Shown: piece after piece, positions 1 through 8,069 of the stretch | How the letters are laid out: each line of letters starts with the position of its first letter | Position numbering within the stretch: the first letter of the stretch is position 1 | From: Acidobacteriaceae bacterium | GTDB taxonomy: Bacteria; Acidobacteriota; Terriglobia; Terriglobales; Acidobacteriaceae | NCBI GenBank assembly: GCA_030041305.1 | Contig: JASHOC010000134.1 | Coordinates: forward strand, 1-47,112 | DNA length: 47,112 bases | Reading direction: 5' to 3' | Notes under the pieces: model-generated | What the model saw: only the letters and a program-made list of their open reading frames with translations | Databases searched by the model: none | Told to the model about the DNA's origin: nothing | Position numbers and translations under genes: made by a program

Positions 1-65
1 GGCCTGTCACGTGCTCCCAGGCGGCGCCAGCCGTTGACGATTCGATGATGCGCCCCCGATCCGCC

Positions 66-500
66 TCAATCCTTCTCCCTCCGGCCTTCTCCCTCCGGGT
101 CGTGGCGCACGGCGCACGGCGCGTTGAAGACCATCGTCGCACGGCCGTCCGCCGCATATGCGGGCCAATGCGGAAGGCCGCTATGGTTGGGATGGCCGCT
201 GCGCGCAAAACTCACCCACGTTGTAGCCATCTGCTTGGACAAGGCGAAGGCTTCCGGATCGCCGGCGCTATAGTGGTCGCAAATCCCAGCAATCACTTTG
301 CTTGGCAGGCAGGGAGGCGTTTCGGCTTCGGAGTCCGGGGCCGGCGGCGCGAGTGCGTGCATCCTGCCAGGACCGGCAAGCGCACCGGCCAATCCCGCAC
401 CCAGAGCCGCCATCCCTCCCAGCAGTGTCCGACGGCTGACCGTTGCCGCTTTGTGCTCATCGATTCTCCCCGCATGGGGTTCTTTCACCGTCTCGTCCAT
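66..500 (-). pseudogene. Internally deleted carboxylesterase (Tat leader joined to esterase C-terminus)
   Basis: The reading frame starts with a Tat leader (SRRTLLGG followed by an Ala/Gly-rich hydrophobic stretch) and then passes directly into the last part of a type-B carboxylesterase. The MATTWVSFARSGHPNH and LPHWPAY motifs are typical of the C-terminus of para-nitrobenzyl-esterase-like proteins. The family is normally about 500 residues; here about 145 remain, and the oxyanion hole, the GESAG nucleophile elbow and the catalytic Glu and His regions are all absent. The start at 500 is chosen because AAGGAG lies 8 bases upstream; an in-frame start at 569 has no such site. The stop falls in a CT-rich repetitive stretch near base 70. 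I read it as a deletion remnant, not a working hydrolase. A short exported protein derived from it cannot be excluded. Confidence 0.6.
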
Positions 501-569
501 CGCCAACTCTCCTTGAAGAACTGAATCATACATACGTTTCCTCGCGAAGAAAATGAGGAGCCTACTCAA

Positions 570-763
570 TCAAAATGCCGCACGCCAACGCCGCATTCAA
601 TGCGAAGCGAGCGCCCGGCTTCCTGTGGCGCCTTAAGCGGCGTCGCAACAATCCCTCGCCCCGGCCATAGTATTGGTATTTCAGGCGGTTCCCACCATTC
701 TGGGCGCTGAAGCCAGCGCGGGCGTGAGCCAATATCAAGAAATTTGCATTCTTCCTGACACCC
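570..763. other. Non-coding spacer between esterase remnant and toxin gene
   Basis: No convincing gene. A reading frame crosses it on the minus strand but lacks a start signal and is rich in Arg and Ala. A GC-rich imperfect palindrome around GCGCCTTAAGCGGCG near 630 could end transcription from either side; this is weak. Confidence 0.3.
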
Positions 764-1219
764 CTATGCCCAAAGCGGGAACTGCTCCGGATCGTCCTTC
801 CAGGGATTGAACACCGCCGCCCCGCTGTTGGCGACATGGATGACGTTCCGCGTGGCGAGGTAAAGGTCGTGCTCAATCGCCGTGGCCGCCAGCAGCGTAT
901 CGATCACTGAGGGAGAGTGACCGGTCAGGCGTTTGACCTCACCGCTGATCGCTCCCCAGCGCAGCACGATCCGATCCGACATAGAAAGCATCCGTCCTGA
1001 GAACCGGGACTCCAGCGCCACGACCGCCCGTTGCAGGCGAGGACGCCGTTTGCCGCCTAGGGGCAAATGCTGGATACCTTTCTGATATTCGCCGATGGTG
1101 AGAATGCTGAGAAACAGGGTGTGTTCCGGCACGGACTCGATCCACTTTGCGACTTTCGGGTGGGGTTTGGCGCCGCTCACTTCGGCAATGACGTTGGTAT
1201 CGAGCAACCAACCATTCAC
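764..1219 (-). CDS. vapC: PIN-domain toxin, VapC/FitB family
   Basis: Predicted ribonuclease toxin of a type II toxin-antitoxin pair. The 151-residue length fits the family. The PIN acidic residues are visible: Asp in LLDTNVIAE near the N-terminus, Glu in ILTIGEYQKG, Asp in SVIDTLLAATA, and a late Asn/Asp region in YLATRN. These normally hold the metal for RNA cleavage. It starts with GTG, and this GTG overlaps the TGA stop of the upstream antitoxin (GTGA), so translation is probably coupled. VapC toxins usually cut tRNA or rRNA; the target here cannot be read from sequence. The C-terminus (NPWKDDPEQFPLW) resembles FitB-like members. Confidence 0.85.
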   Translation of the reverse strand: MNGWLLDTNVIAEVSGAKPHPKVAKWIESVPEHTLFLSILTIGEYQKGIQHLPLGGKRRPRLQRAVVALESRFSGRMLSMSDRIVLRWGAISGEVKRLTGHSPSVIDTLLAATAIEHDLYLATRNVIHVANSGAAVFNPWKDDPEQFPLWA

Positions 1220-1530
1220 AGGGCGATTTCCCTTCCGGCATCGGGTTCCCGTTCCAGATCGAGATCGGATAGCCCGAGCCCCTGAAGGAAGCGAACCAGC
1301 GGCTGATGTCCCTTGGGCTTGGGCAGCATTTGCTTGTACGCTTCGGGCGCAAGGATCACGGCTGCTTCTTTGCCGCGAATCGTCACCAACTGAGGCCCCT
1401 CGGTCCCGGCCAGCCGCACCACTTCACTGAGCCGCGCTTTAGCATCTTCGAGTTTCCACCGCTCCATGCTTTGAGGAATCCAGGCGGATCCGCCTATGGG
1501 TTTTCTGCGGCGAGTTGCAGTGCGCGGCAT
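1216..1530 (-). CDS. Phd/YefM-family antitoxin
   Basis: Partner of the PIN toxin that follows it. The MERWKLEDAKARLSEVV segment, then VTIRGKEAAVILAPEAY, is the usual Phd/YefM DNA-binding and dimer fold. The C-terminal tail (LGLSDLDLEREPDAGREI) would be the disordered toxin-neutralising segment. Two starts are possible: the ATG at 1530 gives an Arg/Lys-rich leader of 21 residues, and the ATG at 1467 begins directly at the fold. I prefer 1530 because GGAG lies 11 bases upstream and a TATAAT lies about 45 bases upstream, while the inner ATG has no ribosome site. Such antitoxins usually repress their own promoter. Confidence 0.8.
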   Translation of the reverse strand: MPRTATRRRKPIGGSAWIPQSMERWKLEDAKARLSEVVRLAGTEGPQLVTIRGKEAAVILAPEAYKQMLPKPKGHQPLVRFLQGLGLSDLDLEREPDAGREIAL

Positions 1531-1573
1531 CGCGGTTTACGCTCCAAGGGCAAACTGACTATCTGACCAGTTG

Positions 1574-1579
1574 ATTATA
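1574..1579 (-). promoter_or_regulatory. Candidate -10 box for the toxin-antitoxin operon
   Basis: TATAAT on the minus strand, about 45 bases before the antitoxin start. No good -35 match is seen at the usual spacing, so the promoter may need an activator or an extended -10. Confidence 0.35.
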
Positions 1580-2010
1580 TCCGAGGGCCCGAATCGGTGT
1601 AGATGAATTCTTAGCGTTCCAGGCATCCGAACGCAATGGGATTTAACAAGCCGGGACAAGTCGTCCGCCAACCGCTCAATCGAGAGCGAGTATTTCCGGT
1701 AAAATTTTCAATCGCCCTCGATAAATCGCTTCATCGCCTTTGGGAGCAGAGGGTGGTGGCTTCAAATCCTTCCCACTGGCTATTTCCTTCCTTTCTCTGT
1801 CGCACTTCTCCTTCTCAATTTGCAGAACAAAAGGAAAGCGCGGCTTGGCCTGCCAGCACGCAAAGCAGCCGGCCTTCTGGTCTTGGAGGCAATCATCGCT
1901 TTCCATCCTGCGGCTAGGCTTGCGGTGTCCCGAGTATAATTGGACGGTCCGGGGTCGCCGGCAAATTCCAGTCAAACGCTTGAGAAGGGGCATCCGCAGA
2001 GGAGGAACTT
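1580..2010. other. Intergenic region with a TATAAT box before the dehydratase gene
   Basis: About 430 bases without a supported gene. A reading frame on the minus strand (1676-1993) lacks a ribosome site and resembles nothing I know. A perfect TATAAT at 1935-1940 on the plus strand lies about 70 bases before the dehydratase start; no clear -35 is present. Confidence 0.35.
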
Positions 2011-3327
2011 ATGGGCAATTGGACACGCAGAGGATTTGTGGGAGCAGGCATCGCCGCGGCAACGGCGCTTTCCGCCCAAGCGAGCCAAATGATGACCGGG
2101 GAACGACGGGCGGGCAGCGGGTCCATCAAGATCACCGACCTGCGGTGCGCCATTATCGGCCGCAACCCCACGGTTCGTATAGTGACCGACCAAGGCATTT
2201 CCGGGTACGGGCAAGCCGAGTCCGCGAAGCCGTATTTAAAGCCGATGGTCCTGTTTTATAAGGAATATCTGATCGGCGAAGACCCCACCGACGTGAACCA
2301 GATCATGCTCAAAATCCGCCGCATGGGCGCGATGAAGCCCTGGGGCGCGGCGGTGAGCGCCATTGAGATTGCTCTTTGGGACATTGCCGGCCAGGCCACC
2401 GGATTACCCGTTTACAAACTCCTGGGCGGCAAGATCCACGACCGCGTGCGTCCCTATGGAAACTCCGAAAACAACTCCAAAATCGTACCGCGCACCCCCC
2501 AGGATTACGGCGAACTCGCCTCCGAGGTCAAGTCCGCCAAAGAAGGCTACACGCTGATCAAGCTGCCGGTCGGCTTCCACAACGACGCCATGTTGAACGC
2601 CGTCCCGGACGCCTGGTACGGCCGGCATTGGACGGGACGGAACCCTCCTTACATGGATCGCGGTCTGCTCAGGCAACCCGGCATCGACCATGTCATCGCC
2701 TGCGTCGAAGCGGCCAAAAAAGCCACTGGCGACGACGTCGGAATCGCATTCGACTGCGGTCCCGGCTGGACCGTCAAGGACGCCATCCGCTTTGCGCGCG
2801 CGGTCGAGCCCTATGACGTCGCCTGGCTCGAAGACCTGATTACAGGCGATTACGAGCCCTACCCCAACGCCCAGGTCTTCAAGGAGGTCACGCAAAGCAC
2901 CTCCACGCGGATTCACACCGGCGAGGAGATCTACCTGCGCGAGAACTTCAAGGACCTGATCGAAACCCAGGCCGTCAACGTGCTCGGCCCCGACCCGGAA
3001 GATGTGGGGGGAATCGCCGAATTGAAGTGGATCGCCGAATACGCCAATCTCCACGGCATCCAGGTCGCCCCGCACGGAATTTTCGACGGCCTCTTCGGGG
3101 TCGCCGCGCAGGTGCACTTGGGGGCCGTCTGTCCGCAGAACTATATTGCGTTCGAATACGCCAAGGCCCAGCCGGAGTGGTGGAGCGACATTGTCGAAGG
3201 CCTGCCCGACCCCATCGTCAAGAACGGTTTCATCGATGTTTGGGACAAGCCGGGTCTCGGTATCACCTTCAATGTGGCGGCGGCCAAAGCCCATCTCACG
3301 GACGAGGATCGCGGCTTTTTCGACTGA
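2011..3327 (+). CDS. Tat-exported enolase-superfamily sugar-acid dehydratase (mandelate racemase/galactonate dehydratase-like)
   Basis: A 438-residue enzyme with a twin-arginine leader (TRRGFVGAG then an Ala-rich core), so probably folded in the cytoplasm and exported. After the leader comes the N-terminal capping domain, with WGAAVSAIEIALWDIAG and the GKIHDRVRPYG turn, then the barrel. Candidate metal ligands are Asp in FDCGPGW, Glu in WLEDL and Glu in HTGEEIY. The His in VAPHGIFDG matches the general base of the galactonate dehydratase branch. The usual Lys-x-Lys on strand 2 is reduced to IKLPVG, which argues for dehydration through His rather than racemisation. The substrate is probably an aldonic acid but is not identifiable. 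GAGGAGG-like sequence (AGAGGAGGAAC) before ATG supports the start. Confidence 0.8.
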   Translation: MGNWTRRGFVGAGIAAATALSAQASQMMTGERRAGSGSIKITDLRCAIIGRNPTVRIVTDQGISGYGQAESAKPYLKPMVLFYKEYLIGEDPTDVNQIMLKIRRMGAMKPWGAAVSAIEIALWDIAGQATGLPVYKLLGGKIHDRVRPYGNSENNSKIVPRTPQDYGELASEVKSAKEGYTLIKLPVGFHNDAMLNAVPDAWYGRHWTGRNPPYMDRGLLRQPGIDHVIACVEAAKKATGDDVGIAFDCGPGWTVKDAIRFARAVEPYDVAWLEDLITGDYEPYPNAQVFKEVTQSTSTRIHTGEEIYLRENFKDLIETQAVNVLGPDPEDVGGIAELKWIAEYANLHGIQVAPHGIFDGLFGVAAQVHLGAVCPQNYIAFEYAKAQPEWWSDIVEGLPDPIVKNGFIDVWDKPGLGITFNVAAAKAHLTDEDRGFFD

Positions 3328-3465
3328 AAGGCGGCGAGAGCGTAGTGCCGGAGGGGCCATCCTGATCCTGCCGATCCATTGGCAAGGTTGAAAGTCAGGG
3401 ATGGCCCCGGGACTGCCCGGCCCCCCGAGTCACCTGCTGCTGCTGTTACTACATTACTCTATTGC

Positions 3466-3479
3466 GTGACTTCCGTCAC
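3466..3479. promoter_or_regulatory. CRP/FNR-type palindrome, site 1
   Basis: GTGACTTCCGTCAC, two perfect GTGA/TCAC half-sites six bases apart, 110 bases before the LuxR-type regulator gene. The spacing and half-sites match those of CRP-family operators. A second copy with the same half-sites and CTT core lies at 4455. Confidence 0.45.
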
Positions 3480-3589
3480 AGAGGCCGCAACTCCTCCGTG
3501 AGATGGTAGGGTCATTCGGGCCATGTTGAACCGCAGTTCCTCGTTCGCGTCCTCCCGAACACCTGTCCGCGCTGGAGGAAAACGAATCC

Positions 3590-4264
3590 ATGTTCAGGGT
3601 AATCGTCGCCGACACCCAGCCGGTTTTTCGCGCTGGCGTTGCAACTGTACTCTCGTCTCAGACCGGTTTTCAGGTCGTACAACAATGCGCAGATTGGAAG
3701 TTGCTCAGGGACGCCGCGGCGCGCCATCCTTCCGCCCTCATCCTGGCTTCCACATGGGTCGTGGATTCTCTTTCCAGCTTGCTCGCTCTTGCCCACACGG
3801 CGGGCAGCCGTATTGTTCTCATTGTCGAGGACACCGAATCAAGTTTCCGCTATGCCGCCTCCGGCGTCGCCGGCATCCTGCGGCGCAGTTCTGAGCTCGC
3901 CGACGTCCTAAATCACGCCCGCAGCATTCAGCGCGGAGCCTCCTTCGTCGCAGCCGCGGTCGCGGCTCCCGTAAAACGCGATCTGGTCGGAACCAGGGCG
4001 GCGCAGCAGCTCACCCGGTCCGAATTGCGTATCGTATCGCTCCTGGGCGAAGGAATGAAAAACCGCGAAATCGCCCAGGCGCTCCGAACCACCGAACAGG
4101 TCGTCAAGAACTATTTGCGGTCGGTCTTCGACAAAGTCGGCGTATCCGACCGCGTGGAGCTCGCGCTTTATACCTTCCACCATCCAGCTTTTCAAATGGC
4201 CGCAGTCGATGTTTCGGCCGGAATCAGCTTTGTACCCACGTCCGCTCTTGCTGTGGGCGCTTGA
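3590..4264 (+). CDS. LuxR/NarL-type regulator with a degenerate receiver domain
   Basis: A 224-residue protein with a receiver-like N-terminus (1-115) and a LuxR-type helix-turn-helix (LTRSELRIVSLLGEG, NREIAQAL, VVKNYLRSVFDKVGV; about 141-195). In a working receiver an Asp would sit at about residue 53; here the segment reads ALILAST, with no acid. The conserved Lys is replaced in GILRRS (about 98). One acidic-pocket Asp (D8) remains. It is therefore probably not controlled by ordinary phosphorylation and may act constitutively, by ligand, or by dimerisation. No histidine kinase gene is nearby. The palindrome at 3466 may control it or be its own target. Confidence 0.8.
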   Translation: MFRVIVADTQPVFRAGVATVLSSQTGFQVVQQCADWKLLRDAAARHPSALILASTWVVDSLSSLLALAHTAGSRIVLIVEDTESSFRYAASGVAGILRRSSELADVLNHARSIQRGASFVAAAVAAPVKRDLVGTRAAQQLTRSELRIVSLLGEGMKNREIAQALRTTEQVVKNYLRSVFDKVGVSDRVELALYTFHHPAFQMAAVDVSAGISFVPTSALAVGA

Positions 4265-4707
4265 CCATTATTCTTCCTCGTTCTCGCAAAAGAGCAGCCA
4301 ATTTCGCTCCGCCCCATTTCTGCCTCTACGTGGCCGGCCATTCCTGTTCGAAGCAAGGGACCGGGCTCCAATCCCGCCGCACCAGGTTACAAGGGATAAT
4401 GACCCGGGTGTCGAATCCGGGAAAGCCCTGCTGGTTACAAAAGTGTCAAGAGAAGTGACTTTTATCACCGCCGGAGAAGCAAACGCCTGTAAAATTCCTC
4501 TAACATTCAGCCCAGTCTTCCGTATGCGAGCGTGCAGAGATCGCCCCGGAAGAGTTCGTGAACCCTGCAATCGTTCGGAAAAGTGCTGTGCGGCCTTACG
4601 CTCTTTAGACTTTTGCCGATAGGAAGATGCGAAGATGGCAAAATTCCGCGCAGCGGGATTACCCCGTCGGGCGCAGCGGAAACGACGCTCGGCTTGAGGA
4701 GAAATCA
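4265..4707. other. Regulatory intergenic region
   Basis: About 440 bases with no supported gene. It holds the second GTGA-N6-TCAC palindrome (4455-4468), preceded by AAAAGTGTCA, and a structured GC-rich leader (about 4625-4700) with repeated GCGCAGCGG segments just before the next gene. I compared the leader with the c-di-GMP riboswitch consensus and did not find a match. Confidence 0.35.
4455..4468. promoter_or_regulatory. CRP/FNR-type palindrome, site 2
   Basis: GTGACTTTTATCAC, the same half-sites and spacing as the site at 3466, and the same first three core bases (CTT). It lies about 250 bases before the unknown gene at 4708, so the two genes may share a regulator. Confidence 0.45.
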
Positions 4708-5358
4708 ATGCCTGTTCTTGTTCATTCCCCGGTCAGGCCGCCCCAATGGCAAATCGCCCTCAGTGCGTCGGGCATTGCCGCGGCGCAGTTCGCACGTTGC
4801 GGGCTCGAGGTGACGGTTCTCTCTGGCCCGGAGAGGCCGTGGCACGACCTCGTCCTCACCCGCTCCGGCAATCTTTTTAAAGTGAGCGTCTTCGCCAGCG
4901 ATGACGGAAGGTGGGACCTCACGCAGGCCTACCAGAAGCGCGCCGCCGCTCGCGGCGACAGCATGACCGAGTCCCACCGCGCCATCGACATGTGGCTCGA
5001 TAAGCACGACGCACGGATGGTCTGCTGTCTGGTGCAATTCCTCGGCGTAACCATCGACCAGTTGCCCCGCATTTACCTGGCGGCGCCATGCGAAATCGCG
5101 CAAAAACTGCGCGAGGCCCTCAATCGCGCCGGCGAAGCCATCCTCTGGGAAGAGCGAAAATGGGTTTCCGATGGAGATGATGCCCGCATCCTCGAGAAAT
5201 TGCCCCCGGATTGGTTCTTTTCGGCCGAACGAGTGCGGCAGATGTTGACTGGGCGGCCAATTGAAGCCGCCACCGCGCCGCGCTCCCCCGTCGCCCGACC
5301 CTCGATCGCGATCATGCCCGGCTCTGCTCTGCCCACTCCCGTTGATCAAGTCGCGTAA
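4708..5358 (+). CDS. Unknown protein with a possible PD-(D/E)XK-like core
   Basis: A 216-residue protein I cannot assign firmly. The segment HDLVLTRSGNLFKVSVF, followed by SDDGRWDLTQAYQKR, has the strand-turn-strand look of restriction-nuclease-like folds, where Asp is followed by a V-x-V-K strand. The second strand here reads VSVFAS without the Lys, so an active nuclease is doubtful. Later segments (VCCLVQFLGV, LPRIYLAAPCEIAQ) look like ordinary alpha/beta core. The C-terminal 40 residues are Pro/Ala-rich and probably disordered. The start at 4708 is preferred because GAGGAG lies just upstream; an in-frame ATG at 4627 has no clear site. It is cytoplasmic by composition, with no leader or membrane segment. 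Confidence 0.55.
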   Translation: MPVLVHSPVRPPQWQIALSASGIAAAQFARCGLEVTVLSGPERPWHDLVLTRSGNLFKVSVFASDDGRWDLTQAYQKRAAARGDSMTESHRAIDMWLDKHDARMVCCLVQFLGVTIDQLPRIYLAAPCEIAQKLREALNRAGEAILWEERKWVSDGDDARILEKLPPDWFFSAERVRQMLTGRPIEAATAPRSPVARPSIAIMPGSALPTPVDQVA

Positions 5359-5371
5359 GACCCCGGATCCT

Positions 5372-5396
5372 CCACGGACGGGCTTTTCGTCCGTGG
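5372..5396. terminator. Hairpin between convergent genes, likely bidirectional terminator
   Basis: Perfect 9-base stem CCACGGACG / CGTCCGTGG with loop GGCTTTT, 13 bases after the stop of the upstream gene and about 100 bases from the convergent stop. There is no long T tract, so termination may be weak or rely on the stem. Confidence 0.5.
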
Positions 5397-5494
5397 GGTA
5401 AAAAGCCGGATCCCGGGAGCGACTGTTTGCCGTAAAGCGTAGAACGCCGGCCGATCCCTTTGGCGTACTTCCTCAAGCAGCCAGCATGACGCGC

Positions 5495-6946
5495 TTAGGG
5501 GGATTGTTCTCTCGCGCTCGCTTCCGCTCCGCCCTGCCGGAACACGAATCGCAGCACCCAAACGCTTTGCACCGTTTGGCCGCCCACCCGCGCCGGAGCG
5601 AATCTCCATTGCCGCGCCGCGCCCATCGTCAAATTGGCGAAATAACGGCTTACTCCTCGCGAAGCAAACGCGGCGTCTGAGATCCTTCCGTCGGGAGTAA
5701 CCACCACGCGTACTTCCACCTGCACTTTGCCGTGAATGGTTTGGCTGGCTTTCACAGCCGGCTCGGGCATCACCCGGTCGGCAACTTCGCCCTTCTCTGT
5801 CACCCCTGCGCGGCTTGGAATTTTCCCGTCCAGTCTTTCCCTCGCCGTCGAGCCTTCAGCCGGTTGGGATTTCCCTTGTTCCGCGGCCGAAGGCGCCTGC
5901 GCTTGATTCCCGGGAGGCTCCGGCCGCGGGGCCTTGCGGGAGAGCGCCGCAAAAATCGCGATCGTCGCCGCGACCGCAACCAACAGAGCCAGTAGCGCTA
6001 CCACGCGATTCTTCACAAGCCTCTTTGTTCTCGCTCGAAAGGTGGTGTCGCCGTCGCTCCTCGTCGCTTCGCTGGTCGTGGTCTCGATCTCTCCGGCCCC
6101 GGTTTTCACCGGCTGCCAGGTGGTCTCCGGAGTCGGGCTCGCCCCCTCGATTGGCGCCGCCGGTTTGCCCTCGAGCATTCTCCTCACCTGATCGAGCGTT
6201 GCCCGCTCCGCAGGGTCGCGGCGCAAGCACGCACGTGCAATGGCGGCGAATGGTTCAGGGACAGAATCGGGCACCACCGGGTCCCGATTCGATTGCACGT
6301 CGAATGTTGGCGGATGCTGCGTCAAAACCTCCACCAGGGTCGCCCCCAGCGACCACAGATCCGCCGCCGGCGAAATGGTTCCTGAGAAGGCTTCCGGCGC
6401 TGCATGCACCCCCTGCTCCGCCGCGGCGTGGCTGCTGTGGCCGGCGCGATAAAGATCGTCTCCGGCGAACTTGAGCCGGTCGTCGACGGCCATAATGTTC
6501 GAAGGCTTCAGGCGCCCATACACGAAATCCTGGCCGTGCAGGTAGGCCAGTGTGTCGAGAACCGGCTCCAGTATTTCGCGCGCCTCGCCGCCCGTGAGCG
6601 GCCGCTCCCGAAGCACGTTGGCGAGAATCTCGTCGGCATATTCCGTCACCGCGTAGGCCAGCTCCACGCCGTCGATGGAGTCTCGTCCAGCATGCAATAC
6701 GCGCGTTAGATGTGGATGGGACAACTCCGCCGCCGCGGCCCATTCGGCGAGCCTTTCTTCCACGGCGTTGCGATCTCCAGGAATGAGTTTGATGGCGGCC
6801 TTTCGATCTTCAGGCTCCTGCCGGCGGGTACGGTAAACGGAACTTCCGTCCCCGTCGCCTCGCCACTCCAGCAGGGGAAAACTTCCGTCCACGACGCGAC
6901 CCACCCAATCGCCGCCAATGGAGTTGCTCTGCATGACGTACTTCAT
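5495..6946 (-). CDS. Membrane pseudokinase with a C-terminal TonB domain
   Basis: A 483-residue protein. Residues about 20-260 are a Ser/Thr protein kinase fold: a glycine-rich loop relic, the strand-3 Lys (AIK, K53), the C-lobe LKPSN segment and AADLWSLGATLVEVL. The catalytic HRD reads YGR (143-145), so the catalytic Asp is Arg, and the DFG is not recognisable (GDD at 162-164). It is therefore predicted inactive as a kinase, though nucleotide binding is possible. One membrane helix (about 314-336) follows a low-complexity linker. After a Pro/Glu-rich stretch, residues about 400-470 form a TonB C-terminal domain (VVVTPDGRISDAAFASRG, MGAARQWRFAPA). The topology suggests a cytoplasmic sensor-like lobe and a periplasmic TonB domain. 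An inner ATG at 6934 is an alternative start; neither has a strong ribosome site. Confidence 0.8.
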   Translation of the reverse strand: MKYVMQSNSIGGDWVGRVVDGSFPLLEWRGDGDGSSVYRTRRQEPEDRKAAIKLIPGDRNAVEERLAEWAAAAELSHPHLTRVLHAGRDSIDGVELAYAVTEYADEILANVLRERPLTGGEAREILEPVLDTLAYLHGQDFVYGRLKPSNIMAVDDRLKFAGDDLYRAGHSSHAAAEQGVHAAPEAFSGTISPAADLWSLGATLVEVLTQHPPTFDVQSNRDPVVPDSVPEPFAAIARACLRRDPAERATLDQVRRMLEGKPAAPIEGASPTPETTWQPVKTGAGEIETTTSEATRSDGDTTFRARTKRLVKNRVVALLALLVAVAATIAIFAALSRKAPRPEPPGNQAQAPSAAEQGKSQPAEGSTARERLDGKIPSRAGVTEKGEVADRVMPEPAVKASQTIHGKVQVEVRVVVTPDGRISDAAFASRGVSRYFANLTMGAARQWRFAPARVGGQTVQSVWVLRFVFRQGGAEASAREQSP

Positions 6947-7109
6947 TCTATTTCGATTGAGCTTGTCATGAACTTTCCCCGCGCGCCGCCGCTTGCTAAA
7001 ACAAAACGAGGGCGCCCTGGAGCGCTCGACAGCACTGGGTAGCTCCGGAATGCCAATGACGGGGGGTGGAGGTGAGCGATTTGGAGTCCGCCCCTAACAT
7101 GGATCGCGA

Positions 7110-7514
7110 ATGAGAGATGAGATGACGCCTCTTGACTGGAGCTGCGGAGCGCTGGCGGACGGCCTAGCCTGCTACCGCCGAACGGAATTCTTCGAGGCTC
7201 ACGAACATTGGGAGAGCGTTTGGCTGCAATTGGAAGAGCCGGAGAAAAGCTTTCTGCAGGCGCTGATTCAAATGGCGGTCGCCTTCCACCATCTGCAAGC
7301 CGGGAACCGGGTCGGGGCGGCTTCTCTCTTAAGCAGGGCGCTTCGTCGCCTCGAGTCCCGTCCGCCGCATTTCGGCGGCATAGCCGTCTGTCCCATGCGG
7401 ACAGAGATCCGCGCCTGGTTGCGGGAACTCGAAGGCGCGGGCGACACCCCCAAGCAGGCGTCTCCGCACCCGTTCCCGTCCTTCCCGAACATCGATTTAA
7501 TCCGTAATCCTTAA
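7110..7514 (+). CDS. DUF309 family protein
   Basis: A 134-residue protein. FFEAHEHWESVWLQL, then LQALIQMAVAFHHLQAGN, is the DUF309 signature (H-E-x2-E-x2-W with a Gln-rich helix). The family is a small helical bundle of unknown function. No leader or membrane segment. It is alone between the TonB-pseudokinase (divergent) and the cytochrome gene (convergent). An inner ATG at 7122 is also possible. Confidence 0.8.
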   Translation: MRDEMTPLDWSCGALADGLACYRRTEFFEAHEHWESVWLQLEEPEKSFLQALIQMAVAFHHLQAGNRVGAASLLSRALRRLESRPPHFGGIAVCPMRTEIRAWLRELEGAGDTPKQASPHPFPSFPNIDLIRNP

Positions 7515-7643
7515 ATCGACGCGTCCGAGCACAAAACCACTTCGGCCCCATCCGGACCCGTGTCTCGTCCCGTGAACTGGGGACCATCGCTGCGACAGGA
7601 AAGCGAACGAGAGCCCAACTTCCCTGCGCGGCGATAGGAAGAA

Positions 7644-8069
7644 TTAATGCCCCGGAGCCTCGAAATGAATATTGTTCAGGCTGTTTTGGTCTGACGGCAG
7701 TTTGCTCTTCCCGGCCGGGTAGTGATTCGATTTCAGGATGAATGCAACGAGCTCTGATACTTGGTCGGGCTTGAGCGACCCCGGGTTGGTGGCGGGCATC
7801 GTCGCCTGAAGCTTGCTGGACAGGTCGCCCACCGTCTGACCAACCCAGTTATGAAGAAACGCCGGGCCAGCCAACGCAGGCGTCTGGCCTGAGCCGGCGA
7901 GCGACGGGCCATGGCACATCGCGCACTGCTGCGTGTAAAGGGCTTGCCCCTGCGCGGCCTGATCGGCCGTGTAGACGCCGCTCCGCGTGGAGGAACCCGG
8001 TTGGGCAAAAAGCACTACTGTCAGGCTGGCGCACGCGGCCAATCCAACCCAGAATGCATTCGCTTTCAA
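7644..8069 (-). CDS. Periplasmic monoheme cytochrome c
   Basis: A 141-residue protein with a Sec leader (FWVGLAACASLTVVLFA) and one heme-attachment motif CAMCH at about residues 49-53. The usual class I order follows: GPALAGPAF-like loop, and a Met ligand candidate in ATMPATNPGSL before the closing helix (VSELVAFILKSN). It is divergent from a beta-propeller quinoprotein-like gene, sharing about 130 bases of upstream DNA, and would be a plausible electron acceptor for it. The C-terminal tail after the helix is short and polar. Confidence 0.88.
   Translation of the reverse strand: MKANAFWVGLAACASLTVVLFAQPGSSTRSGVYTADQAAQGQALYTQQCAMCHGPSLAGSGQTPALAGPAFLHNWVGQTVGDLSSKLQATMPATNPGSLKPDQVSELVAFILKSNHYPAGKSKLPSDQNSLNNIHFEAPGH

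Noticed and set aside
562..876. Minus-strand reading frame of about 100 codons overlapping the toxin gene
   Set aside because: It has no ribosome site, overlaps the well-supported PIN toxin in another frame, and is rich in Arg and Ala like a shadow frame.
4620..4707. Possible c-di-GMP (GEMM) riboswitch before the unknown gene, suggested by GATGGCAAAATTCC and a GC-rich fold
   Set aside because: The conserved GGGCAAACC and CGCAAAGC cores and the closing tetraloop receptor are missing.
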